From assembly GCF_039538145.1 (NCBI RefSeq), contig NZ_BAABBV010000001.1, positions 1,860,001 to 1,924,000 of the forward strand: a stretch of DNA of 64,000 bases, in the 5' to 3' direction. The notes beneath the pieces are model-generated. The model saw nothing but the letters and a program-made list of their open reading frames with translations, had not been told where the DNA came from and made no database searches. A program made the position numbers and the translations under genes. Positions 32,350 through 42,276 of the stretch are shown here, piece by piece (position 1 is the stretch's first letter; each line of letters starts with the position of its first letter). Source of the DNA: Gryllotalpicola daejeonensis (GTDB lineage: Bacteria; Actinomycetota; Actinomycetes; Actinomycetales; Microbacteriaceae).

Positions 32350-33276
32350 ATGAAGGTTTTCGTCACGGGCGCGAGCGGTCACATCGGGCAGCTCGTCACG
32401 GCAGAGCTGGTGGGCGCCGGGCATGAGGTCGTCGGGCTCGCGCGATCGGATGCCGGCGCCGAGCGTGTCGCCAAGCAGGGCGGCATCCCCGTCGTCGGCA
32501 CGATGGACGAGACTGCGCGGCTGGCCGAGCTCGCCGCGGAGTCGGACGGCGTCGTGAACCTCGCGTTCAAGCACGACAGCGGCGACTTCGCTGAGGCGCT
32601 CGCCGCCGACCGCGCGCTCATCGAGGCGATCGCGGGGGCGCTCGAGGGCTCAGGCAAACCGTTCTTCGCCGCGTCGGGCACGATGATGGTCGCGAACGCC
32701 GGCGCCCCCGGCACTGCGAGCGGGGCTGCGGCGACCGAGGACACGCCGTTCGACCCGGCGCACGCCCACCCGCGCGCGGTCACCGACCACCTGCTGCGCG
32801 AGCTCTCGAAGCGGGGTATCCGCTCTGCGGCGCTGCGCTTCGCGCCGACGGTGCACGGGCCGGCCGACCTGCACGGGTTCATTCCGTCGCTGATCGAGGG
32901 CGCCCGCCGCGACGGCACCTTCGGCTACATCGGCGAGGGCGAGAACCGCTGGCCCGCCGTGCACAACCTCGACACGGCGCACCTGATCCGCCTCGCACTC
33001 GAGAAGGACGACCTGCCCGCGGGGGTCGCGCTGCACTTCGCCGCCGACGAAGGCATCCCGTTCCGGCAGATCGCTGAGGCGATCGGCCGCGGTGTCGGGG
33101 TCCCGGTCGGCCCGGTCGCACCGGAGGAGGGGGCGACGCGGTACGGGTTCGTCGGGTCGTTCATCGGCATCGACAACCCGACGTCGAGCGCACAGACCCG
33201 CGAGCTGCTGAAGTGGGAACCCACTCACAACGGCCTGCTCGAGGACCTCGCCGACGGGTTCTACTTCAGGCGGTAA
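32350..33276 (+). CDS. NAD(P)-dependent epimerase/dehydratase-like protein (atypical SDR)
   Basis: A 308-aa protein beginning MKVFVTGASGHIGQLVTAEL, a Rossmann-fold NAD(P) site. It lacks an obvious YxxxK and matches the 3-beta-HSD/NmrA-like atypical SDRs often placed next to TetR repressors. ATG at 32350 has a GGGAGAG site 4 nt upstream. Its control by the divergent TetR protein is inferred from the palindrome at 32311-32333. Substrate unknown. Confidence 0.82.
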   Translation: MKVFVTGASGHIGQLVTAELVGAGHEVVGLARSDAGAERVAKQGGIPVVGTMDETARLAELAAESDGVVNLAFKHDSGDFAEALAADRALIEAIAGALEGSGKPFFAASGTMMVANAGAPGTASGAAATEDTPFDPAHAHPRAVTDHLLRELSKRGIRSAALRFAPTVHGPADLHGFIPSLIEGARRDGTFGYIGEGENRWPAVHNLDTAHLIRLALEKDDLPAGVALHFAADEGIPFRQIAEAIGRGVGVPVGPVAPEEGATRYGFVGSFIGIDNPTSSAQTRELLKWEPTHNGLLEDLADGFYFRR

Positions 33277-33292
33277 CGCCCAATACGCACGC

Positions 33293-33323
33293 TAGGGAGG
33301 ACGATTCGCGCGAATCGCCCTCC

Positions 33324-33326
<3 letters not shown>
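33293..33326. terminator. Hairpin between convergent genes
   Basis: Arms 33293-33308 and 33311-33326 pair over 16 bp with one mismatch (TAGGGAGGACGATTCG against its partner). The right arm includes the recQ stop codon. Confidence 0.6.
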
Positions 33327-35207
<1,881 letters not shown>

Positions 35208-35252
35208 GCGCCCCACAGTAACCGGGCCCGCCGACACTCAGCGGCGCGCGCC

Positions 35253-35258
35253 TAATCT
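35253..35258 (+). promoter_or_regulatory. -10 element TAATCT for a leaderless copper operon
   Basis: TAATCT ends 7 nt before ATG 35266, so the transcript probably starts at the start codon. No clear -35. Confidence 0.4.
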
Positions 35259-35265
35259 TGTGGAT

Positions 35266-35859
35266 ATGGACCGACGGCAGCAGCGCGCCCTTCGCGGCGC
35301 CGGCGCCTCGGCCCTCGCCGTCTTCGTTGCCGCGCTGTTCCACGCCGCGGGCGGCGGCACACAGCCGACGGCGCTCGCTCTCGTGGTGAGCTTCGTGCTC
35401 GCGGCGCCGGCGTGCGTTCTGCTCGCCGGCCGGCGCACCTCGCTGTGGCGCCTCGCCGCGTCGGTCGCGCTCAGCCAGTTCGCGTTCCACTTCCTGTTCG
35501 GCCTCGGGCAGCCGAGTGACGTGCGCTTCGGCGGCGACACCGCGATGGCCGGCATGCCTGGCATGCACCTCACTGTCTCGGGCGGCCGCGCGGCAGCCGC
35601 CACCACCTCGATGTGGCTGGGTCACGTCATGGCCGTGCTGGTCACGATCGTCGCAATCCGCCATGGCGAGCGAGTGATCGAGCGGATGCTGGCTCTCGCC
35701 ACGCGTTTCCTCGTCACCGCCCTCGCGCTGATCTCGGCGCCGAGCATCGAGCGCCCGCACGCGCCGGGCGCCGCGACGCTCACACCCCCGGTGCTCTTCC
35801 CGCAGTTCCTCGTCGGGACGACCCGGCACCGCGGTCCTCCGGTTCGATTCGCCCTCTGA
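35266..35859 (+). CDS. Small membrane protein with Met/His-rich loop, copper operon
   Basis: A 197-aa protein with about four to five transmembrane segments. Between segments it has DTAMAGMPGMHLTVSGG, a methionine-rich loop of the kind that binds copper. It precedes YcnI and CopC genes, so a role in copper uptake or sensing is likely. I do not recognise a named family. ATG at 35266 is favoured by the -10 element 7 nt upstream; GTG at 35260 is an alternative. Confidence 0.65.
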   Translation: MDRRQQRALRGAGASALAVFVAALFHAAGGGTQPTALALVVSFVLAAPACVLLAGRRTSLWRLAASVALSQFAFHFLFGLGQPSDVRFGGDTAMAGMPGMHLTVSGGRAAAATTSMWLGHVMAVLVTIVAIRHGERVIERMLALATRFLVTALALISAPSIERPHAPGAATLTPPVLFPQFLVGTTRHRGPPVRFAL

Positions 35860-35901
35860 CACCAGCGAATCCCGAATCCGACCGGAAAGAACTCCGTACA
35901 A

Positions 35902-36621
35902 ATGAAAAGACGCTTCACCGTGCGCGCCGCGGCCGCCCTCGTGGCCGGTGCTGCACTCGCCGTCGCGGCACCCCTCGCGGCCAGCGCCCACGTGCGCATC
36001 GACCCGCAGACCGCCGCCGCGGGCGGCTACTCCTATGTCAGCTTCCGCGTGCCGACCGAATCGGCGACGGCGAGCACCGTCGGCCTGACGATCGAGTTGC
36101 CGACTGATACCCCCTTCACCTCGGTCAGCTACCAGTCCGTTCCGGGGTGGACCGCGAAGGTCACGACCGGCACACTTCCGAAGCCCGTCACGATCGACGG
36201 AACAACCGTCACCTCGGCGCCCACCGCGGTCACCTTCACCGCCACCGACGGTGGCATCAAGCCCGGGCAGTTCGGCGTCTTCACACTGTCGCTCGGCAAG
36301 GTGCCCGACACCGGGAAGGTGGAGCTGCCCGCGACACAGAAGTACTCCGACGGATCGGTCGTGAACTGGGACCAGCCGACGCCCGCGAGCGGAGAGGAGC
36401 CGGAGCACCCCGCCCCCACGCTCTACATCAACGACGCGCCGCCGGCCGGCGAGTCAGCCGCGGTGACGGCCACCCCCGCGCCTGGGGCGGCTGCGCAGGC
36501 ATCCGATCACCAGAATCTTGACATCGCCGCTCTCGTGGTCGGCTTCGCCGGGCTCGTGGTCGGGGCCGCGGGCCTCGTCGTCGCCGTGGTCGCGCTGACC
36601 CGGAAGCGGGCATCGGCATGA
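35902..36621 (+). CDS. YcnI-like copper-binding protein (DUF1775)
   Basis: A 239-aa exported protein. A signal peptide (residues 1 to about 29) ends in ASA, leaving an N-terminal His (HVRIDP), which in YcnI takes part in copper binding. VPGWTAKV and VVNWDQP provide the conserved tryptophans. A C-terminal transmembrane helix (ALVVGFAGLVVGAAGLVV) and RKR tail anchor it. It overlaps the CopC gene by 4 bp. Expected at the outer face of the membrane, handling copper. Confidence 0.88.
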   Translation: MKRRFTVRAAAALVAGAALAVAAPLAASAHVRIDPQTAAAGGYSYVSFRVPTESATASTVGLTIELPTDTPFTSVSYQSVPGWTAKVTTGTLPKPVTIDGTTVTSAPTAVTFTATDGGIKPGQFGVFTLSLGKVPDTGKVELPATQKYSDGSVVNWDQPTPASGEEPEHPAPTLYINDAPPAGESAAVTATPAPGAAAQASDHQNLDIAALVVGFAGLVVGAAGLVVAVVALTRKRASA

Positions 36622-37262
36622 GCGCAGCGAGACGTTCCATAAGGGTGGATCGCGCGTCGCGAAGCGCCATTTCGGCACTTCTGGGCGGCGTCGTTGCGGC
36701 GCTTATCGCGGCGGCGCTCGCGTTCGTGCCGGCGACGGGAGCGAGCGCCCACGACTACCTCGTGTCGAGCACTCCCGAGGCGAACTCGACGGTCGCCGAG
36801 GCACCGTCGGCGGTCACGCTGACCTTCGACGACATCGTGCTCGACGAGGGCGGGCACGGCGCGCTCGTGCAGGTGACGGACGCCTCCGGCCGCAACTTCG
36901 AGACAGGGTGCGCCAGCGTGGAAGGCCGCGAGGTCTCCGTGCCGGTCGCGCTCGGCGCAGCGGGAGCCTATCGGGTGACCTGGCAGGTCGTCTCGGCCGA
37001 CGGGCACCCGGTGAGCGACTCGTTGCAGTTCACCTACCGCGGGCAGAAGGTCGGGGCCGGGCGCGTCGGCCCGATCGCGAAGTGCGGCACGACCGTGGCG
37101 GCTCCGAAGGCCCAGGCGACTCAGGCGCCTGAGCAGGCATCCATCTCACCCACCGCCATCGTCATCATCGCGGTGGCGGGCGGAATCGTGGTGCTTGCGC
37201 TGGTCGCCGTGCTTCTCGTGGTCGTGCTGAGCGCGCGGAAACGAAACGGCGCGCCGAGCTGA
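36618..37262 (+). CDS. CopC-domain copper resistance protein
   Basis: A 214-aa exported protein with a signal sequence, then the mature N-terminus AHDYLVSSTPEANSTV (His1 copper ligand). The conserved CopC ending is YRVTWQVVSADGHPVSDS, with the second His. The C-terminal transmembrane helix (IVIIAVAGGIVVLALVAVLL) is typical of actinobacterial versions. Two cysteines lie in FETGCASV and IAKCGTT. It forms a YcnI-CopC unit; no CopD follows. Confidence 0.88.
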   Translation: MSAARRSIRVDRASRSAISALLGGVVAALIAAALAFVPATGASAHDYLVSSTPEANSTVAEAPSAVTLTFDDIVLDEGGHGALVQVTDASGRNFETGCASVEGREVSVPVALGAAGAYRVTWQVVSADGHPVSDSLQFTYRGQKVGAGRVGPIAKCGTTVAAPKAQATQAPEQASISPTAIVIIAVAGGIVVLALVAVLLVVVLSARKRNGAPS

Positions 37263-37312
37263 ATTCTCGGCAAGCGGGCCTCCGACGGGAATACATCGGT
37301 CCATAGCTGAGC

Positions 37313-37342
37313 TATAGTTAGTTAGCAAAGCACAACTAACTA
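37313..37342 (+). promoter_or_regulatory. MFS promoter with overlapping MarR-type operator
   Basis: TATAGT (37313-37318) is a good -10. It overlaps TAGTTAGTT-N10-AACTAACTA (37315-37342), a perfect 9-bp inverted repeat. Binding of the downstream-encoded MarR protein would block the promoter. Confidence 0.65.
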
Positions 37343-37365
37343 CCCTTCGGAGGGTCCGCGCCGCC

Positions 37366-39132
37366 GTGTCGAATTCCCTTTTCACCAAAGATCACCCGCG
37401 CTATAAGTGGGTCGCGCTGAGCAACACCACGCTCGGCATCCTGATGGCCACGATCAACTCGTCGATCGTGATCATCTCGCTGCCCGCGATCTTCACCGGC
37501 ATCAAGATCAACCCGCTCGACCCCGCCAACGTCAGCTACCTGCTGTGGATCCTGATGGGCTACCTGCTCGTCACCGCCGTGCTGGTCGTGACCTTCGGCC
37601 GCCTCGGCGACATGTTCGGCCGAGTGCGCATCTACAACCTCGGCTTCGTGGTCTTCACGGTCGGCTCGATCGCGCTCGCGCTCAACCCGCTGCAGGGCGG
37701 CCATGGCGCGATGTGGCTGATCATCTGGCGCTTCGTGCAGGGCATCGGCGGCGCCATGCTGTTCAGCAACTCGACGGCCATCATCACCGACGCGTTCCCG
37801 GCCAACCGCCGCGGCATGGCGCTCGGCATCAACCAGGTCGCCGCCATCGCCGGCTCGTTCATCGGCCTGCTCATCGGCGGCCTGCTCGCCAACCTCTCGT
37901 GGCACGTCGGCACGCTCGACGTCGAGTGGGTCTTCCTCGTCTCCGTCCCGGTCGGCATCATCGGCACCATCTGGTCGTACGTCTCGCTGCACGAGGTCGG
38001 CGCCACCGCCACCGGCAAGATGGACTGGTGGGGCAACGCCCTGTTCGCGATCGGCCTCGCCTCGCTGCTGACGGCGATCACCTACGGCATCCAGCCCTAT
38101 GGCGACTCGACCGAGGGCTGGACCAACCCGTGGGTCCTCGCCGGCCTCATCGGCGGCGCCGTCGTGCTCATCGCGTTCGTGTTCGTCGAGCTGGCGCAGA
38201 AGTCGCCGATGTTCGAGATGCGCCTGTTCCGCATCCGCGCCTTCGCGATGGCGATGCTCGCCGGCCTGCTCTCGTCGATCGGCCGCGGCGGCATGCAGTT
38301 CATGCTGATCATCTGGCTGCAGGGCATCTGGCTGCCGCTGCACGGCGTCGCCTATGACCAGACGCCGCTCATGGCCGGCTTCGCGATGCTTCCCATCACG
38401 ATCGGATTCCTCATCTCCGGCCCGCTGTCAGGGACCATCTCCGATCGGGTCGGCCCGCGCCTGTTCGCGACCACCGGTCTGCTGGTCGTCGCAGCGACGT
38501 TCGTGCTGCTGATCATCCTGCCGATCGACTTCACCTACTGGCAGTTCGCGCTGATCACCTTCTTCAACGGCATCGGCTCCGGCATGTTCGCCGCCCCGAA
38601 CCGCGCGGCCATCATGAACTCCGTGCCGGCCAACATGCGCGGCTCGGCGTCTGGCATGGCTGGCACCGTGCAGAACTCGGGCACCTCGCTGTCGATGGGC
38701 ATCTTCTTCTCGCTGCTCATCGCGGGTCTGTCGAGCGCGCTGCCGAAGGCGCTCTTCTCGGGCCTCACCCAGCAGGGCGTGGCCGCGGCGGTCGCCACCA
38801 AGGTCTCCGCTCTGCCGCCGGTCTCGAGCGTCTTCGCGGCATTCCTCGGCTACAACCCGATGGACACCCTGCTCGGCAAGGGCGGCATGAACGTGCTGCA
38901 CACGCTGCCCGCGGCCGCGCAGAAGACGCTCGTCGGCAACGAGTTCTTCCCGCACCTCATCTCCGGCGCATTCCACGACGGCCTGGTCGTCGTGTTCATC
39001 GCGGCAGCGGCCATGTCGGTCGTCGCGGCGATCGCGTCGCTGATTCGCGGAAAGCACTACGTGCACGACATCCACGCCGTGGCAGAATCCATCGAAGCCC
39101 ACGAGGCCGCGGCAGAGGCCAAGGTCTCCTGA
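37366..39132 (+). CDS. MFS drug exporter, DHA2 (14-TM) type
   Basis: A 588-aa transporter with about 14 transmembrane segments. It opens KWVALSNTTLGILMATINSSIVIISLPAI, the DHA2 pattern. Motif A is FGRLGDMFGRVRIYN; motif C-like glycines are in GINQVAAIAGSFIGLLIGGLL. It probably exports antibiotics or other toxic compounds by proton antiport. The GTG start has GGAGG 12 nt upstream, rather distant. The MarR regulator follows 9 bp downstream, and the operator at 37315-37342 suggests autoregulation of both. Confidence 0.9.
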   Translation: MSNSLFTKDHPRYKWVALSNTTLGILMATINSSIVIISLPAIFTGIKINPLDPANVSYLLWILMGYLLVTAVLVVTFGRLGDMFGRVRIYNLGFVVFTVGSIALALNPLQGGHGAMWLIIWRFVQGIGGAMLFSNSTAIITDAFPANRRGMALGINQVAAIAGSFIGLLIGGLLANLSWHVGTLDVEWVFLVSVPVGIIGTIWSYVSLHEVGATATGKMDWWGNALFAIGLASLLTAITYGIQPYGDSTEGWTNPWVLAGLIGGAVVLIAFVFVELAQKSPMFEMRLFRIRAFAMAMLAGLLSSIGRGGMQFMLIIWLQGIWLPLHGVAYDQTPLMAGFAMLPITIGFLISGPLSGTISDRVGPRLFATTGLLVVAATFVLLIILPIDFTYWQFALITFFNGIGSGMFAAPNRAAIMNSVPANMRGSASGMAGTVQNSGTSLSMGIFFSLLIAGLSSALPKALFSGLTQQGVAAAVATKVSALPPVSSVFAAFLGYNPMDTLLGKGGMNVLHTLPAAAQKTLVGNEFFPHLISGAFHDGLVVVFIAAAAMSVVAAIASLIRGKHYVHDIHAVAESIEAHEAAAEAKVS

Positions 39133-39141
39133 TTTAGAAGC

Positions 39142-39621
39142 GTGAGCATGGCCCGGACGGATCAGACCCAGCACTCCAGCACCGCGTTGCCCGAGCCGAC
39201 AGAGAACGACTTCGCGACGAGGTTCGCGGTCGCGATCGGTCGCATCAATCGGCGCATCCGGCCGACGCACGATGGCATCAGCCACGGGCTGGTGTCGGCG
39301 CTCGGAAGCGTGGTGCGCGTCGGGGAGATCCGTCCGGGCGACCTCGCCCGCCTCGAGTCGGTCGCGGCGCCGACTATGACCCGCCTGGTCGCCGACCTCG
39401 AGGCCCGCGGTCTCGTGACCCGGCGCCCGGACCCCAGCGACGGCCGCTCGTTCTTCGTCGTCGCGACCGAAGCGGGCATCGATGCGATCCGTCGTGCCCG
39501 CTTCGAGCGCGCCGAGCGCGTCTCCGCCCTGCTCGATACGCTGCCGCCCGAGCAGCTGGCCGCGGTGCGCGCCGCGATCGACGGTCTCGAGACCGCGTCG
39601 CAGGCGGCCGTCTCGCGCTGA
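39142..39621 (+). CDS. MarR family transcriptional regulator
   Basis: A 159-aa regulator. The winged helix is visible: GEIRPGDLARLESVAAPTMTRLVADLEARGLVTRRPDPSDGRS, with the DxR wing motif. GTG at 39142 or ATG at 39148 are both possible. It probably represses the MFS operon through TAGTTAGTT-N10-AACTAACTA and is released by a transporter substrate. Confidence 0.88.
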   Translation: MSMARTDQTQHSSTALPEPTENDFATRFAVAIGRINRRIRPTHDGISHGLVSALGSVVRVGEIRPGDLARLESVAAPTMTRLVADLEARGLVTRRPDPSDGRSFFVVATEAGIDAIRRARFERAERVSALLDTLPPEQLAAVRAAIDGLETASQAAVSR

Positions 39622-39637
39622 GCCGCCCCGCACTTCA

Positions 39638-39707
39638 GTTGCGCCACTGGCTTCCCGTGTGCGCTACTCGGATCCGAGTAGCGGAAAGCGGAAGCCGGTG
39701 GCGCAAC
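39638..39707. repeat. Palindromic intergenic repeat, copy 1
   Basis: Outer arms GTTGCGCCACTGGCTTCC (39638-39655) and 39690-39707 pair with one mismatch. The inner 20-bp palindrome is at 39663-39682 with core CTCGGATCCGAG. It is shared with copy 2 at 44263-44330. It lies between convergent MarR and GH3 genes, so it can also act as a terminator. Confidence 0.75.
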
Positions 39708-39711
39708 CGCG

Positions 39712-42195
39712 TTAAAGGGCGATCGTCACCGTCTTGCCCTCGTCACGGGCGTCGAGTGCGGCGCGGATCGTGTACTCGCCCACCGGCAGCACCCAGCGCT
39801 GCGCGGCGACGCTCCACACTTCGAACGCCCGCCGCGGAATCCGCAGCGTGAGTGCGACGACGCGGCCCGCGAGCACCTCCTGCGCGGCGTAGCCGGCGAG
39901 CCAGCGCTTCGGCCGATCCCACCCGCCGTCGCCGTCGACATCCGTCGGGCCGGACAGATAGAACTGCACGACGCCACGCGCATCGCGCTCGCCGTCATTC
40001 GTGAGAGCGACCGTGACGGGCAGCGTGTCGTCGGGGCTCCACTCCTCGGCGGCGATCGGGTCGCCGAGCCGCCACGTGCCGTAACCCAGCCCGAACCCGA
40101 ACGGGCGGGCAGGAACCCGGACGAGCCGATCCCACCCGCGATAGCCGACGTGCACGCCCTCGGTGTACTCGACGACCCCGTCGACCGGCACCGCGTCGGG
40201 GACCGGCACGTCGGCCTCGGCCGCCGGCAGCGTCCACGGCAGGCGCCCACTCGGCTCGGTCGCTCCGGTGAGCGCATCGGCGAGACCGTGTCCCGCCTCC
40301 TGCCCCGGCAGCCAGAACCACAGCACCGCGGGCACCTCGTCGAGCCACGGCAAGATGACGGGCGCGCCCGCGTTCACGACCACGATGGTGCGCGGGTTCG
40401 CGGCGGCGACGCGGCGCACGAGCTCGTCCTGACGGCCGGGCAGCGCGAGGCTCTGGCGGTCCCAGCCCTCGGACTCGACCTCCTCGTTGGTGCCGACGAC
40501 GACGATCGCGACGTCTGCGTCGGCCGCAGCGGCGACAGCCTCGTCGAGGTCGGCGTCGTCGTCGCGGATCTCGGCGTCGTGGCGCAGCTCGAACCTCACG
40601 AAACGGCTGTAGGCGCCGGCATCCACCGCCTGGCACTCGACCCGGATCTCGACGACCCTCGTCTCGCCGTCGGCGACCTCGACGACCGCGCTCGGGCCGC
40701 TCGGGTGGTTCGCCGACGAGTTCAAGATGACGTTCGCGTCAGCGAACTCGTCGGACTCGCTCACGAGCTCGCCGTCGAACCACGCCTTGTGGTTGCCGCA
40801 GAGACCGACCTCGACGCGGTGCGCACCCGGCTCGGCGAGAGTCACCCGCGCGGTCACGATCGCGGTCTGCGCGCCCTCGGCGATGCCGCGGTTCCAGCCC
40901 TCGCGCGCGTCGACGACGACCGGCTCGCCGACGGGTTCGCCGTCGGCGTCGCGCAGCTCGAGCGTGTAACCGGGCTCGCCACCCTCGGTCGCGACGAGTG
41001 CCGGGTCGATCAGGTGCGCGAACCGCCGCGACGACGCGCCGCGGTGCACGGTCAGCTCGGCGTCGGGGAAGGCCTCGCGCAGGCCCTGCTCGGGCGTCAC
41101 GAGGTATGGCGCGTTCACAAACGCGCTGCCGCCGCCCTGCTCGAAGAGCTCGACGGCGTTCGGGCCGATCAGGGCGATCCTTTCAAGGTCTGCCGCATTC
41201 AGCGGCAGCAGCTCGCCTTCGTTGCGAAGCACGACGGATGCCCGTGCCACGGCCTCGCGCAAGAGGGCACTGACGTCCGCCGATCGACTCACCGCCTGCG
41301 GCGACTGGAGATCGTCGCTTGCAGTGAGTTCGGCCGAACCATCCGCGGTCTCGAGCTTGCCCACCCGCCCCGCGAGACGCGCGAGTCGCACGACCTTGTC
41401 GTCGATGACGGACTCGGGCACGAGCCCCTCGGCGACGGCGGCGAGCAGGTGCTGCTCCCACGGGCCGCCCGGCCCCGGCATGACGAGGTCGAGGCCGCCG
41501 AGTGCCGATTCGACGGTGGTCTTCGTGGCGAGCCAGTCGCTCACGACGACGCCGTCGAAGCCCCACTCGCCCTTGAGGATGTCGTTGATCAGGAATCCGT
41601 GATCGGTCGCCTGCGCCACCTCGCCGCCCGCCTCGACGCGGTTGTACGCGGCCATGATCGACCAGGCGTGCGCGCGCTTCACGGCCGCCTCGAACGGCGC
41701 GAGATAGACCTCGCGCAGCGCCTGCTCCGGAATGCGCGCGAGGTACTCGGTGCGCTCGGTCTCCGACTCATTGCCGATGAAGTGCTTGACGCACACGCCG
41801 ACGCCCTCGGCCTGCACCGCCTGGACGAAGGCGACCATCGTCTCGGCCGTGAGCACGGGGTCTTCGCTGTAGGTCTCGAAGTGGCGGCCGCCGACCGGCG
41901 TGCGCTGCAGATTCACGACGGGCGCGAGCACGACGTCGATGCCGAGGCGCTTGGCCTCGTGGCCGATCAGCGTGCCGAGGCGCGCCACCAGGTCGAGGTC
42001 CCAGGCCGCTGCGACGGCCGACGGGTTGGGCAGCTGGGCCGCGGTGGGCGCGGGCTCGGCGATGCCGCGGATGCCGATGGGGCCGTCGCTGAGCGCGATC
42101 GCCTCGATGCCCAGCGACTCGATCGAATAGGTCGTGAACGAGGTCTCGCCCGTCAGCAGACGGACCTTCTCTTCGAGTGACGGCACGGGTGCCAC
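39712..42195 (-). CDS. Glycoside hydrolase family 3 beta-glucosidase
   Basis: An 827-aa enzyme without a signal peptide, so probably cytoplasmic. The N-terminal barrel has HFETYSEDPVLTAE, KHFIGNESETER and the nucleophile Asp in GFDGVVVSDWLATKT. A PA14-like insert (about residues 400-550, with AYSRFVRFELRHD) lies inside the second domain (VVVGTNEEVESEGWDR). A fibronectin-III-like domain ends the protein (GVVQFYLSGP). It would hydrolyse beta-linked glucosides or oligosaccharides. GTG at 42195 or 42186 are both possible starts. Confidence 0.92.
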   Translation of the reverse strand: MAPVPSLEEKVRLLTGETSFTTYSIESLGIEAIALSDGPIGIRGIAEPAPTAAQLPNPSAVAAAWDLDLVARLGTLIGHEAKRLGIDVVLAPVVNLQRTPVGGRHFETYSEDPVLTAETMVAFVQAVQAEGVGVCVKHFIGNESETERTEYLARIPEQALREVYLAPFEAAVKRAHAWSIMAAYNRVEAGGEVAQATDHGFLINDILKGEWGFDGVVVSDWLATKTTVESALGGLDLVMPGPGGPWEQHLLAAVAEGLVPESVIDDKVVRLARLAGRVGKLETADGSAELTASDDLQSPQAVSRSADVSALLREAVARASVVLRNEGELLPLNAADLERIALIGPNAVELFEQGGGSAFVNAPYLVTPEQGLREAFPDAELTVHRGASSRRFAHLIDPALVATEGGEPGYTLELRDADGEPVGEPVVVDAREGWNRGIAEGAQTAIVTARVTLAEPGAHRVEVGLCGNHKAWFDGELVSESDEFADANVILNSSANHPSGPSAVVEVADGETRVVEIRVECQAVDAGAYSRFVRFELRHDAEIRDDDADLDEAVAAAADADVAIVVVGTNEEVESEGWDRQSLALPGRQDELVRRVAAANPRTIVVVNAGAPVILPWLDEVPAVLWFWLPGQEAGHGLADALTGATEPSGRLPWTLPAAEADVPVPDAVPVDGVVEYTEGVHVGYRGWDRLVRVPARPFGFGLGYGTWRLGDPIAAEEWSPDDTLPVTVALTNDGERDARGVVQFYLSGPTDVDGDGGWDRPKRWLAGYAAQEVLAGRVVALTLRIPRRAFEVWSVAAQRWVLPVGEYTIRAALDARDEGKTVTIAL

Positions 42196-42276
42196 CCTAT
42201 CGGCGGCGGCTCTCTTGACGGGGGCCCGCGGCCGGGACAGCCTGAGCTGAAAACCGGTTGTTCAAAGGAGAACAGC

